A stretch of 64,000 bases of DNA from Prinia subflava (taxonomy: Eukaryota; Chordata; Aves; Passeriformes; Cisticolidae): NCBI RefSeq assembly GCF_021018805.1, contig NC_086258.1, positions 13,737,936-13,801,935 of the forward strand, given 5' to 3'. Shown here one piece after another: positions 12,179 to 48,640 of this stretch. The position numbers and the translations under genes are program-made. Each line of letters starts with the position of its first letter. Positions within the stretch are counted from its first letter, which is position 1. The notes beneath the pieces are model-generated. The model was not told where the DNA came from and made no database searches. It was given only the letters and a program-made list of their open reading frames with translations.

Positions 12179-15100
12179 TAGGAGAACAGGATGTGGTATA
12201 AAATTAATACAAGGAGCATGTCCTGGTGCTCTTGGTACAGATGTGGAGTTCCTGAGCTCTGGTCTAAGTTCTAAAACTAAGTTTTAAGATGTTTGACTCA
12301 ACTCTCATGTCACCTCCCTAGCTGCAGGGGACTCCTGAGTTTCTACAATCGAGTCAGTTAAGTGTTGGGGAGTCTTTGATCTCCCCATTGCTCTCCCTTC
12401 ACATGGGGAGCTCTCCAAAACCCCCAGATTCTCCATTCCCCGTGTCCTGGCACAGCAGCCGTGCCCTCGGTGTGCTGCACTGTGCCAGGGTCTGTTCCTG
12501 CCCTGTGACGTTCCCTGGAGAGGGCTCAGCATCACCCAGGTCAGGTGTGAGGCCAGCTGCATCCTCCCACCGCAGCAGCCAGGCTTCATCTCTAAGGCAG
12601 GGTGCACAAGGTCTTTCTCTGCTTGGCTTTTTCCCTTCCTCTTTGCCATTTCTTCCCTTAGCTTTCCTGGAAAGCCCAGGAATGACGGGAAACAAATGCT
12701 GCCCATTTGTGCTCCTAGCTCTTCCCATGAGGCTGCTAAGGAAGCTTCTCATTTTGAGTGCTTGAGCCCCAGCAGGCAGGACAATGGACTCCGGAGATAC
12801 TCCTTTAACCATTGCCTTGCTGGCAGACCTGAGCTTAAGTCACGTCTCTATGACACAGTTTGCACAATTTCTTTCTTTCTTTTTTTTGTAAACTGCTTTG
12901 AAATCTTCCTGGAAGGAACTCCGTGCTGAAACCGAGGAGCCTCCACTTGCCACTTGCTTCACTTACATTACCCCTTCCTTCCCCTCAGGGCCGTCCCCAG
13001 CTTCCTCACATAGGAAGGTAGCTTAGTCACCACACGCCTTTTGTGTTGGATGATTCAACTTTCTGATGTGTGAAGAAGGGGCAACCACGTAGGAAATGTG
13101 ACCTTTCAAAGAAAAGGGGGGGATTCCCTTGGCAGTGCTTTCCACAAGAGAAACTCTGCGGAATTGACAGTAGGTCTGTAGAGAAAAATCACAGCTTGTG
13201 GGGGTTCACAAGGAGACGAGAGGGATAAAATCCAGCTTTCAGCAGACCTTTCCCCAGCCTGGACACAGCCTGTGTGAGAGGCTGGCAGGGATCTGCAGGC
13301 TCAGGGGAGCCCATGGGCTCTCACCAGTGCCCTGTGATGTGATATGATGACCACAAGTGTATTTCCGCTATAGTATCATTTACCCCCTGCGTGGGCTAGA
13401 ACACCCATAGAAACTTGCAGCTACAAAAATACCACTGCATTTACTATACAAAACAGGAGGTAAAGGGGAAACATGAGGTAATGGGGACTCCCCAGGAAAT
13501 GTCTTTCTGCATTATCTGGGGGGCAGAAAGGCCAGGATGAACGTGGGCAGTCAGAAATCTGCACGGCTGCTGCTGGTGTTCTCCACCACTCTTCTGCTGC
13601 TCAAGTCCCTTGTTTTCTTGACCAACAAATTCACACATGAGCCAGCCAGGCTGTGTCAAGGACTGGAAAATTCTTTGTTTTCCACAAGTGTGGGTTTCGT
13701 GATTAGAGGCCGAGAAGTGTCTGCCCTAGACAAGCTTCTATAATCTGATTTAAATGCCTCATGCTTCATGTGGCAGATCTGCCCAAGAGCATTATCTGCT
13801 GGGGTGGTTCACCTGGGCACAGGTGAAATCTCAGCTCATGTCTGACTGTGTGTTTGGTGCTATGGGTCATTCACAAATGTTAACAAAGCTGAATTTACCT
13901 TGGACATCTTGTGAAAATTTCACAAAGTATCTTTATAATAGGGGAATATCCATAAGCTTCTTCATAGCTTGTCAGAGAAGACTAAAAATAGAAAAAAACC
14001 CCACACCTGACCTCTGAGGGGGTGTTTGGGGGATCGGAAGGATTTAAAATTATCAGAATCTTTGGAGCTCAGCAAGGCTGAAGAGCTCACACCTCAGCGT
14101 GAGCTTCTCAGAGGTATTTCTCCTGGACCTCCTGCATTTTATTTTTGAACTCACTTGAAGACCCAGATTTCAAATGTTTCTCGTGAATAAGACACCTGTA
14201 CTCCACAGTGGAACTGTTAAAGTCAGTATTTTGGGATGAAAGGACCATTTTTATTCCTCCAGTGTGGAATGACAGAGGTTGCTCATCATCTGCATGGAGC
14301 AGAGTGTCTGATCCAGCAGCTGCTGTGTCTTACAGGGGAATTCCACATGGGAATGGCTGAGCAGTCGCAGGGGAAAGGCCTTCCAAAGCACTGGCTTGTC
14401 TGGGTGCTATGAAAGATCAGAGCTAAAGATAAAACTCTTCCACGAGGGTAGCAAAGCAATTAGGAAAGCAGCCTGTGCCTTCAGGGCATTACTGTTCATG
14501 GAAAAAGCTCTGCTCCGAGCTCAGAGCCAGCCTGCTCCCTTCAAGTGTGAGAACCACAGATCCTAAATCCAGAGCAGTCACAAACACCGTGGTGGGGAAG
14601 GCATTGCCCTGAGAAACAGCTGCACACGTGTGGGGAGCGTGGGTGCTCCTCATATGACATGGCAACATGGATGTGAAGTGTGTGATGTACACAGGGCTGG
14701 GGGTGTGAATGTGCTGTACAATCTGTTCCTGTGTGTCCTGGGCACGCAGGAAGAATGCCAACAGTGTTGGGTGGAAAGAGGGGTGTGAGTGCCTGCTCAG
14801 GACGTGTACAGGTGACACTCCAGGCACACTCCCATGTGTGTGTTCTCTGTGGTGTGAAGAAGGTACTCACACAAAGGGCAGTGCCTTTTGGCTGGCAAGA
14901 ATTCCTGGGAATGAGTCATCCAAGCCCTGGCACAATCAGATTCTGTCTGAGTGAATCTCAGCCTCTCCTCCTGCCCAGCTGTGCTGGTAGCTGAGCTGAG
15001 GGCAGCAGAGGGAATTCTGCCACTTTCTGGAGGAGCCAGGCAAAATTTTGCTGGAGCTCTCGGTTTCCAGTGCTGCCAGTCAGGTGCTGTAGGATGCAGT

Positions 15101-15222
15101 TACAGGATGCTGTGACCATGGATCACCATCTGAAGTGCTGCCCCAAGCACGGCATCACCCTTCATGGACAATCAGCCTCCATCAGTTTCTGTGCCTGCTC
15201 CAAACCCAGGCCCACCCATTTC

Positions 15223-15612
15223 ATTCCATTCCATTCCATTCCATTCCATTCCATTCCATTCCGTCCCGTCCCGTCCCGTCCCGTCCCATCCCATCCCATC
15301 CCATCCCATCCCATCCCATCCCATCCCATCCCATCCCATCCCATCCCATCCCATCCCATCCCATCCCATCCCATCCCATCCCATTATCCCATCCCATTAT
15401 CCCATCCCATTATCCCATCCCATTATCCCATCCCATCCCATCCCATCCCATCCCATCCCATCCCATCCCATTATCCCATCCCATCCCACCCCATCCCATT
15501 ATCCCATCCCATTATCCCATCCCATTATCCCATCCCATCCCATCCCATCCCATCCCATCCCATCCCATCCCATCCCATCCCATCCCATCCCATCCCATCC
15601 CATCCCATTCCG
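15223..15612 (+). repeat. Pentanucleotide array (ATTCC/GTCCC/ATCCC)n
   Basis: About 390 bp of pentamers arranged in blocks: first ATTCC units, then five GTCCC-type units, then a long run of CATCC units broken at intervals by CATTATCC. It is strongly pyrimidine-biased on the plus strand and ends sharply at the GC-rich RGS9 promoter. Because pentamers cycle through all frames without a stop, it generates long spurious ORFs (Ser-His-Pro-Ile repeats forward, Gly-Trp-Asp-Met repeats reverse). Confidence 0.98.
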
Positions 15613-15652
15613 TCCGCGCGCTCCCACGGGCGCCCCCAGGCGGCCGCCGCAC

Positions 15653-15693
15653 CTCATTATGCAAATGAGCGCGGGGCGGCGGGCGCTGATTGG
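15653..15693 (+). promoter_or_regulatory. RGS9: RGS9 proximal promoter elements: octamer dyad and CCAAT box
   Basis: Positions 15653-15669 read CTCATTATGCAAATGAG, a perfect POU-factor octamer (ATGCAAAT, 15659-15666) flanked by CTCATT and AATGAG, which are reverse complements. Twenty bases further, CTGATTGGCT (15687-15696) is a good inverted CCAAT box (NF-Y). Both lie about 125-160 bp before the RGS9 start codon in a CpG-rich context with no TATA box, a usual spacing for NF-Y in such promoters. Factor identity is inferred from motif only. Confidence 0.6.
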
Positions 15694-15815
15694 CTGCGGC
15701 GCGCAGCGGTGGCGCCGCCCCCGGCGGGTGTGGGTGTCCGCGGGCAGGTGCGCCGGGCCGGGGCCGCTCCGCGCTCCGCTGCTCCCCGCGCCCCGCTCCG
15801 CTCCGCTCCGCCACC

Positions 15816-41268
<25,453 letters not shown>

Positions 41269-41396
41269 GCTCTGAGCCCCGCAGGGAAAAGACAAGGCGA
41301 GGCTGGCGTTGAGCTTCGTCTCCCCTTCCTGAAGGTGTCAGTGCTGCTTTAGGTTTCCCAGGCCGGCTCTGCGCTCCTCCAGCTCCCCGCACGTTG

Positions 41397-41456
41397 CCAT
41401 GGCTCCTGGAGAGCAGATGTGGCTGCCCATGGCTCCTGGAGAGCAGATGTGGCTGC
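41397..41456 (+). repeat. 30-bp tandem duplication (2 copies)
   Basis: Two identical adjacent 30-mers start at ccatggctcctgg and end tgtggctgc, in the RGS9-1 3' UTR 130 bp after the stop codon. Confidence 0.95.
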
Positions 41457-42522
41457 CCGGGCAGGGAGTGCTGGCTGTGCCTTGCTCAGGGTGCAGCACC
41501 CGCACCCCTGGGAGGGGAGATGCCTCTGCTGCCCCCACATCCCCCGGGGGGCTGCAGAGCCCAGCTGCCTCTCCCTGCTGCCCCGGGAGTGGGGTGGCAC
41601 AAGGCAGGGTAAAGCTGAGCCCTGGGTGCGTGGCACAGAGGGGGATGACCCCGCGGGGAGCAGGGTGAGGTGACCCAGCCCGGAGTGTCCCTGCTGGCCT
41701 CCATCCCCTCAGGGGGCTCTGCACCCTCCTTGGGCTGCATCTGGCACCCCTTAGAGCAGCACTCCCCCCTCCCAGAGTCCTGCACCCCCAGCCAGCACAA
41801 CAGGGCCACGGGCAGAGGAACAGGAACTTCCCCTGCTTGTGGGAACAGGAGCACGAGCACTTCTGAAGGTTTAGCTGCTGGATTTGAATGGCACTCCCAC
41901 ATCCCCTGGCACGCTGGAGATGATCAGCAGGAAGCTCTGCTCTGCTCTGCTCTCCCTGTGACTCCTGTGCCGTGAGCTGGGTGTGCAGGTGCAGAGAGCT
42001 GCCCCTTGCCAGAGCCTGCACGAGGCCAAGAGAGATTTTATCCAATCCTTCCCACCTCTTGTCTTGTCTTTTTCCTGCTCTTCTATTTTCTGTTGTTAAA
42101 AATCCAGCAGGAGGTAGCTGCAGTTGTCACTGGCTTGTAGCCCAGAGGCAAGGGAGAACAGGGTAGAGGCATTAAGAGCTGATTTCAACTTTAAGTAGTA
42201 TTTTCTTTTTTATTTGCTCTGTCTCTTTTGCTCTGTAGAATGAGGCAAGCTAAAATATTACATTAGTGCTAAAGAGCTCAGGGAGATTCCAGGCCTTGCT
42301 GGAAAAGCCCAGCATGCCTGGACCGGGCCAATGATTACCAGAAGTGTGAAGATTCCTGCAAAGCCCAGTAAAGGGAATTAAAGGGGCAGAAAAGTTTCCT
42401 GGTTTGTTAAAATTTTGGGGAAGCAGAGGAACCAGGTAGAAGCACTGAAGTCTGAGAAGCTGCCTCTCTCCAGTTCACATTGTTCATCCCTTTTTAATAC
42501 TGATAGGGTTTTACAGAAAATG

Positions 42523-42640
42523 GGAGATCACAGAATCCCAGAGAGGTTTGGATTGGAAAGGACCTTAAAGCTCATTCACCCCACCCCCTGCAATGGACAG
42601 GGACACCTTCCACTGTCCCTTCACTGTCTCTGATCTGGTG
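42523..42640 (-). mobile_element. CR1 LINE 3'-end fragment
   Basis: Reverse-oriented CR1 end: 'gatcacagaatcccagagag', 'tttggattggaaaggacctt' and 'gcaatggacagggacacctt'. It lies in the RGS9-1 3' UTR or flank. Confidence 0.88.
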
Positions 42641-42997
42641 TCACTCCTCTCCTCCACTTGTGGCTGAGCCAGGAGATTGTCCTGCCCTTCCTTACCCCAC
42701 TGGTGACAAACCTCCTTAGAGGAATTCAGGCACAGTTACCCCAGGCTTTCCCTGTGATGTCTGTGCTGAGCGTGTTCTCACTCCTGCTGGAAGCACAGGC
42801 ACATTCTGCACTGCTGGGCAGTGGAGCTTTGACATCAGAGCACTGCAAGACACTCCAGAACCTGGCAGGGTTGGCCCAAAGCTACTTGGCTGTGATGAAC
42901 TCTACAGTCTCCCCAGAGTTTGTGTAACATGGAGCACTGAGCATGTTGGGATTGCCAGTATGTAGTAACATGTGGAAGATCAAGTCAGGGTATAAAT

Positions 42998-43003
42998 AAT
43001 AAA
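42998..43003 (+). terminator. RGS9: Candidate poly(A) signal AATAAA for RGS9-1
   Basis: AATAAA about 1.73 kb after the RGS9-1 stop, followed within 15 bases by a short GT-rich stretch (tctgtgtgtt). One of two plausible sites. Confidence 0.4.
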
Positions 43004-43180
43004 TAACAAATCTGTGTGTTCCCGTCAGTCCCTCTGATTCTATTTCTATTTTGTCTGCTGCTTGGCTTGTTATGTTCTCTGTATCCATTCCTTTCTCTGA
43101 TTTTTCATCATCTCTGCTTGGCATCACTGCTCCCCTGCCATGGGTTCATGCTGCATGCTCGAGAGTCACTGTGGTTGTCA

Positions 43181-43348
43181 AACACCAGTTACTACTTGAG
43201 AAACACCAGTTACTGCATGTGGAACACCAGTTACTGCATGTGGAACACCAGTCAGTGCTTGTGGAACACCAGTTACTGCATGTGGAACACCAGTCAGTGC
43301 TTGTGAAACACCAGTTACTGCATGTGGAACACCAGTCAGTGCTTGTGG
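43181..43348 (+). repeat. 21-bp tandem repeat, 8 units, two alternating types
   Basis: Units start aacaccagt. Type A continues tactgcatgtgg and type B cagtgcttgtgg. After a diverged first unit the order is A A B A B A B, so a 42-bp A-B dimer is the more recent amplification unit. It gives frame-independent Cys/Trp/Thr-rich spurious ORFs. Confidence 0.95.
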
Positions 43349-43574
43349 GACAAACAGCCATCCTTCACACACAGAGAGGGGCTGTCTTTGCCCTGCCACA
43401 GGCTGATGGAGCTGTCACAGCCCAGCTTTCTGCTCCTCATCCTCTGCTGCTCAGTCCCTGAAGAGGGAAGTTGCCTGGTACAAGCTGAACTTCACTTTGT
43501 GCCAGCTGAGAAATTGTTTGTTTCCATGTGTTGTTTCATGTTTTTGGCCATGGCTTCCATGCATTCATCTGTCT

Positions 43575-43586
43575 AATAAAAATAAA
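43575..43586 (+). terminator. RGS9: Candidate poly(A) signal (two adjacent AATAAA) for RGS9-1
   Basis: AATAAAAATAAA (two hexamers, directly adjacent) about 2.3 kb after the RGS9-1 stop, followed by a long GT/CT-rich stretch (43615-43700) of the kind bound by cleavage factors. This is the stronger of the two candidates. Confidence 0.5.
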
Positions 43587-44184
43587 TGTAGAAAATGGAA
43601 AAAGAACCGAGTTCATCCTTCTCTGTCATGTCTCAGTGTGTTCATCCTTCTCTGTGCCATCTCTGCATGTGTGTGTACATGTCCTGTGTGTGCCTCTGCT
43701 CTCAGCTCCTCTCCTTGGGCACTTGAGCTGCATTTCATTTCTGCTGGGAGTAAGTCCTTGAGAAATGGGAGGGGACCTGGCATGCAGCATGTGCTGTCCT
43801 TGTCCTGTCCAGTCTGTGCTTGGGCTTGTCCTGAGGGCTGGCTGAGCCATCAGGGCTGGGGCTCTGTTCGAGCCGTGGGTGTGACACGGTTGTGCTGTTC
43901 ATAACCAAGATCACATTCCCAGGATGACAGCCTCCTCCGTGCCTGGAGCTAATCGTGGTGAGGAATGAGACAAGCTGGTGTCTCCTCCAGCATCCCGGCG
44001 GGTGTGGGGCTGCATCTGTCAGCGCCCGCTGGGGCTGTGGCAGCAGTGACCCCGCAGGAAAGCGGTGACACCTCAGTGCTGTGGCACTGGGAGGGCAGGG
44101 AGGAAGGGGACAGAGCTGCAGGAGAGGGGGACACTCCACAGGCCTGGCTGGGGTGGCTGTAGCTGCCTCCCTTCTCTCCTGGCA

Positions 44185-44510
44185 GCACCAAACGAGGAGA
44201 GGGCTTCTCCTCCTGGAGAAGCCTGGGGAGCCCTGGTGTTGGAAAAACCCAGCTCTACAGAGATGGGGCAACCGAGAGGCATTTTTAAAGATTTTATTCC
44301 ATTATCAATCTCTTAGAAGGGCGATACACAAGAGATGTAAAACTCAACACCATTCTATCAGCTATTCTGTCTTTACAAACACCTCTCAGTTGCCCCGTGT
44401 CTTTAGAGCTGGGTTTTTGCAACACCACAGCTCTCCAGGCTTCTTCAGGAAGAGAATCCCTCTCCTCCTTTGGTGCTCCCCAGGCTTCTTCAGGAGGAGA
44501 ATCCCTCTCC
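44185..44510. repeat. Imperfect inverted repeat, arms about 100 bp
   Basis: The left arm (about 44188-44290: caccaaacgaggagaggg, then cctggtgttggaaaaaccca, then ggggcaaccgagaggca) is the reverse complement, with scattered mismatches, of the right arm (about 44380-44480). The right-arm end is tandemly duplicated: 'aggcttcttcaggaagagaa' recurs as 'aggcttcttcaggaggagaa'. The spacer is about 90 bp. It could be two inverted copies of an LTR- or MITE-like element. It ends about 110 bp before the RGS9-2-specific exon. Confidence 0.8.
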
Positions 44511-44623
44511 TTTGGTGAAGAGACTCCCTCTCTCGCTTTCCTTCTTCTTTCTCCTCTTTCCTTCCTGACCGATCTGGCTGTCACCCCAGACCTGACCGAG
44601 CCTCTCTCCTTTTCCTCCCACAG

Positions 44624-44934
44624 CCAGCCCGCCTCTCCTCCTGCTCTCTCGCTGTCCCCCTCAGCCCGGCGTGCCCACCAGCCCTGCCCCAGGGCACCGC
44701 CTGCCCCTCTCCCCTCAGCCTGGCCCTGCACAGCGCCCCGGGCACGCAGCCGGAGCCCCGGGCACCCAGCCCCGGTGCTGGCAGCAGCACACCCCGCCCG
44801 GCCGGCCGGGCCTGGGGCCGCCTCCTCCGGCGGGGCTGCTGGAGCCCGGCGGGCCGGGCCGGGCCCCACGGCCGGGTGCAGCCGCTGGGCGGGCGGGAGC
44901 GGCGGCGGCGGCCGGACAGCGGCGCGGTCAGCAG
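44624..44934 (+). CDS. RGS9: RGS9 exon 18 (RGS9-2-specific)
   Basis: 311 nt after a strong acceptor (cttttcctcccacag). It encodes a Pro/Ser/Arg-rich stretch beginning PARLSSCSLAVPLSPAC and including LPQGTACPSPLS, AWGRLLRRGCWSP and PHGRVQPLGG. Donor AGC AG|GTGAGC, phase 2. LLRRGC and HGRVQPLG match the mammalian RGS9-2 tail as I know it. Extremely GC-rich, unlike the AT-richer RGS-domain exons. Other frames and the minus strand are also open (a 280-aa shadow on the minus strand). Confidence 0.87.
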
Positions 44935-45732
44935 GTGAGCACCGCACGGACAGCCGGACACACGCCCTGCAGAGGCTCCGGGAATGGTTTGGTGTGGGGT
45001 TAGCCAGAGGGAGAGGGGCCTGAGAGCCTGTGTGACAGTCGCCTTTGCCACCCTCGCCCCAAACCCCAGGCGCTGGAAGTGTCTCTTCCCTGTCTCCATT
45101 CCTGCAGTTTTCTGATGGGAACATGCCAAAGAACATTCATGCTGGCAGTGCCTCTGCTGTTCTCACACCTCCTGTTCAGGGTGCAAACCACCAGGTTATA
45201 CTTTTAATCCCTGAATTTGGAAAAGCTCAGTGTTCTTGAGCACTGACTCAGGTTTGGTTTAGTGATTTCAAGTCAGAGGAGAACCAGAAGTGACAGGGGA
45301 GGGGAAATCTGGAGAGAGAGCCGCTAAGTGTTTGTCGTTCCAGGGCAGAGATGGGGAATTTTTGCCTGGAAAGGCTGCCCCTGCAGGAACCAAACCCTGT
45401 CCCTCAGCAGGAACAGCATGTCCCTGATCTTGTTTAACCCCTCTCTGCTGCTGGCCAAGTGGATGATCCACATTATAAATTCCGAATTGCAAACCTGAGG
45501 GCTCCTGCTCTACCTGGCTTTGCGCTCTGGAGCTCTGTCACAGGGCGTTGCAGCTTCAGAGGAGTGGCAGCACACATTCCCTTCTTCCTCCCTCTCCCTG
45601 GGCTCCTGCCCGGGAGTTTTGCCTTGGGATTTGGGGCTGGGACTGTGGAAATCTCAAAGCCGAGCTCGTTCACCGCCTCGGAGCACATCAGAAAGTGCCA
45701 TGTATGTGACAAGTTTCTGTTTCCCAATGCAG
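44935..45732 (+). other. RGS9: RGS9 intron 18
   Basis: 798 bp between the two RGS9-2-specific exons. Donor GTGAGC, acceptor ttcccaatgcag. Nothing else seen. Confidence 0.75.
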
Positions 45733-45850
45733 CTTCTTCCAAGTCAAGACGCCTTCGGAGAGCCCAGCCTGCCACGGAGCTCGGGAGGACTCTGCAAAGG
45801 AGCTGATCTGCCCCTGGGAGACCCCCACGGAGGAGGGGAGAGCGGGGTGA
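45733..45850 (+). CDS. RGS9: RGS9 exon 19 (RGS9-2 C-terminus)
   Basis: 118 nt to the TGA stop. It completes Ser, then FFQVKTPSESPACHGAREDS, then AKELICPWETPTEEGRAG. FFQ(V/I)K and the terminal (K/E)E(L/V)ICPWE match the end of mammalian RGS9-2. This bird adds eight residues (PTEEGRAG) beyond the position where the human protein ends Ser-Leu. Too short for its own long ORF; found by phase and homology. Confidence 0.88.
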
Positions 45851-48295
45851 CCCCGGCACAGACGCTGCTCCCAGGCCTGTAACCGCAGTGTTTGCCGTGG
45901 ATGGCTCAGCACATGGGCTGTGCTGCAGGAAAAGTGTGTTAGAGCCATCCTCCAGCACAGGGACACTCAGACCACCACAGCCCAGGGTAACAGCCCCTGC
46001 TGTGCCCAGCTGTTTGTGATCCAAGAGCTCCAAGCCTTTCTGGACTGGCTTTCTTTCCTATCTTTGGTGTGTTCAGTTCTGCTGATGACAAAGTTGTGGA
46101 TAAACGAGCCTGGTTTTGTGCCTTGGAGCAGATGTGTGGGTGATGTCCTGGGAAACGGTGACTTGTCAGAGTTTCTGGCTTGGCCCTGAGGTGTGAGCAC
46201 ACTGAACACAGCACAGCTGGAGCAGGGCTGGCAGAGCAGGACTCAGGCCTCAGTGCCAAAACGGGGGCGTGTTTGTGTCCCCCAGCCCGGGCCCACCTCC
46301 CATTAATTACAATTTTTAAATTTCAAAGCATGCTGATTAAGAGATTGGGGAAAATGGAGTGCCCCTCATGAGGTGAGTGGCAAAGCATCATTCCTTCACC
46401 CAAACATAATCCCAGAGGCATCAAGGAGTGCAGAGCCCTCCTGCATTAGCTCCAGCTTCCCAGTGCATGGGTTTGAAACCATGGCTTGACCTGAGAGCTC
46501 CTGGGGAGATCCAAGCCAGATCCCTGTTGGTGTTTTGGGTCCCTTCAGTCTGGGATTGATGCATTGCCACAGGCTGTGCTGATATTGAGTGTTGCACTGT
46601 TGCCTTCCTTGTGTCAGTGTTTGAAGGTGGTTATTTATTCCTGGAGGAGCTTCCTCGGTGTGTATATGCTGTGGGTCCCTGTTCTGTACCTTGGCCATGA
46701 CCTGTCACTTCTGATGTTGCTGTTTTGTACTTTCTGGTTATAAATGGAGTTTTTCCTGTGTGGCTGATGTGGTTCCACAGGCTCAGTCCTGCTGTGGGAT
46801 TTAAATCTCTCCTCACACACACTCGGTGCTCCCCGTTTCCCCCAGGTCTGGGCTGACACTTCCCATCACAGGGCAGTTTGGGAAAATCAGAAGGCTGCTT
46901 CTGTCTCCAGAGAGTCTTTCCCAGGGGAGCCAAGGGCTGGGCAGGAGGCTGCTGGCCCTCCCTGCCCGTGGTGCTCCTCTTGTACAAACACACGTTGGCT
47001 TTGCTCTGTCAGAGGGACCTGGTCCTGCTCTGCTGTCACTGACAGGGACATCTATTATTGATGAGAGACAAATCTGGTGTCTGCTGCAATTTTTTGTGTG
47101 AATATTGTTACTCAGCCAGTCCTGGCAGGACACTGGTGATGTATAATCTAGGAAACACAACAGGAATACATTGTGATTTGTTAGAGAAAATAATATATTT
47201 AATATTATGCACATATGATAAGAGCCATCCTACTGTAAATACTCCTCTCGTTGGTTTTGAGCACCTCCTTGCCCTTGAATACTCCTCGTGCTCATCTTCC
47301 ACACCAGAGGAAGGAGTTCAGATGCAAATCTGCTGCTCTGCCAGGGCTGGGACACCCAGTGCAGCGACAACCAGCCAGATCCACACCTATCCCAGAGGCC
47401 AGCACTGGCACTTCCCAACATTTATCCCTCCAGGGCACTGGTTTTTATTCCCCAATGTCTTCCAAATATCTTTTTTCCCTGATAGCCTTTAACTACAGCC
47501 CTTTCCCCTGGGGGCACTGTGCATCTCAAGCCCGTGCCTGGCCCTCCTCCCTGTGCCTTGGCTCCCCCGGGTGCCTGCTGACTGCAGGTTGGAAATGACA
47601 GCTCCAGAGGCCCCGGAGCCACCGTGCTGTGACATCTGAGGCTGTGTCCCCTGCTGGAGGCCTGGCGTGCCGGAGTCGGGAGCGCTTTCAGCTCCGGCAC
47701 TTCAAATCCCCTCGCTGTGCAGGAGCCCACTTATCGCTGCCTGGAGTCACCTGGAGGAATTAGCTCGCTGCAGCAACTTAGACATCCAAGGTATTCCTGT
47801 AATGTGAGGGATGTGTAAGGTTAATGACTGGAAAAAGTGATTGCTCCCTGTGGGCAGTTTCTCAGAAAACTCCCCGCTGCTTGGCTGCCAGAAGAAAGGA
47901 GATTCCAGCAGCAGCAGCAGCAGCGGAGAGGGAGCCCCGTGTCCTCTGCAGAGGCTCCTCTCTCCCACCTCCCATGGCTGCACAGACCCTCCCACTCCAA
48001 CTCCTCGGGGTTGGAGGAGCTCCCACACCCCAGGTGGGCTGCAGTGGATATCCAGCTTTGGATACCCAGAGAATGAAGCTGGAAGGGGATTCTTGTCTGA
48101 GTGGCTTTCCACGAGCTCCACTCCGCAGTGTGGAGGTCCCACACCTGCTGTGGGGTGGGCTCCTCCAGCTTCCTGCACTCAGGCTGACCCACAGCTGCTG
48201 GGATTTGTGGTTTGGACCAGCCTGGAAAACAAGAGCAGCTTCTGGGGTTCCCCTTGATGACTTGGGAGGGCTGGGCTGGAACAGAGACTGGGCAG

Positions 48296-48640
48296 AGCTG
48301 GAGAATAGAGATTTATTGAAAGGCCTTTAGGATACACCTTGGGCAGGACAAGAGCCTGGCCAGGGCTGCACCCAAGGGGGACCCAAAATGGTCCAAAATG
48401 GACAAACACTCACCAGGTCTCACCCTTGGATCAGTTTTGCTCCATTTGCAGATTGGGTTTAATTGTCCAATTACAGCTCCAGGTTATGAGGTCTCATCCT
48501 CGTTTTCTCTCCTCAATCCACTGTTGTTTGTGCTGTTGGGCTGACCTGCCTTGTTCCTCAGCAGGAGAAGGATTTGTTTTGTCTGCCTGCTCTGTGAAGA
48601 GAGCTGAGTGACACTGAATATGAGGCTCAGAACTACATCC
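48296..48640 (-). mobile_element. Probable passerine ERV LTR fragment
   Basis: It reads 'gagatttattgaaaggcctt' (a reversed AATAAA), 'gacccaaaatggtccaaaat', then 'ccatttgcagattgggttta' and 'ttgtccaattacagctccag'. I recognise this composition from long terminal repeats common in songbird genomes, here on the minus strand and truncated. No internal retroviral coding sequence is present nearby. The family cannot be named from sequence alone. Confidence 0.5.

Larger units (their letters stand above)
9616..15815. other. GNA13-RGS9 divergent intergenic region
   Basis: About 6.2 kb separates the two start codons. It contains the upstream part of the GNA13 CpG island, a cluster of CR1 copies (10.2-11.35 kb), the 51-base A run, about 3 kb of unremarkable sequence (12.2-15.2 kb), the pentanucleotide array and the RGS9 promoter. 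No open frame here resembles a known protein. Confidence 0.8.

Noticed and set aside
41338..42045. 235-aa minus-strand ORF downstream of the RGS9-1 stop
   Set aside because: It lies antisense in the 3' UTR, contains the 30-bp duplication, and shows no recognisable domain.
44294..45136. 280-aa minus-strand ORF and a 208-aa plus-strand ORF over exon 18
   Set aside because: Shadows of GC-rich RGS9 exon 18. The third plus frame carries the conserved HGRVQPLG and LLRRGC islands and correct splice phases.
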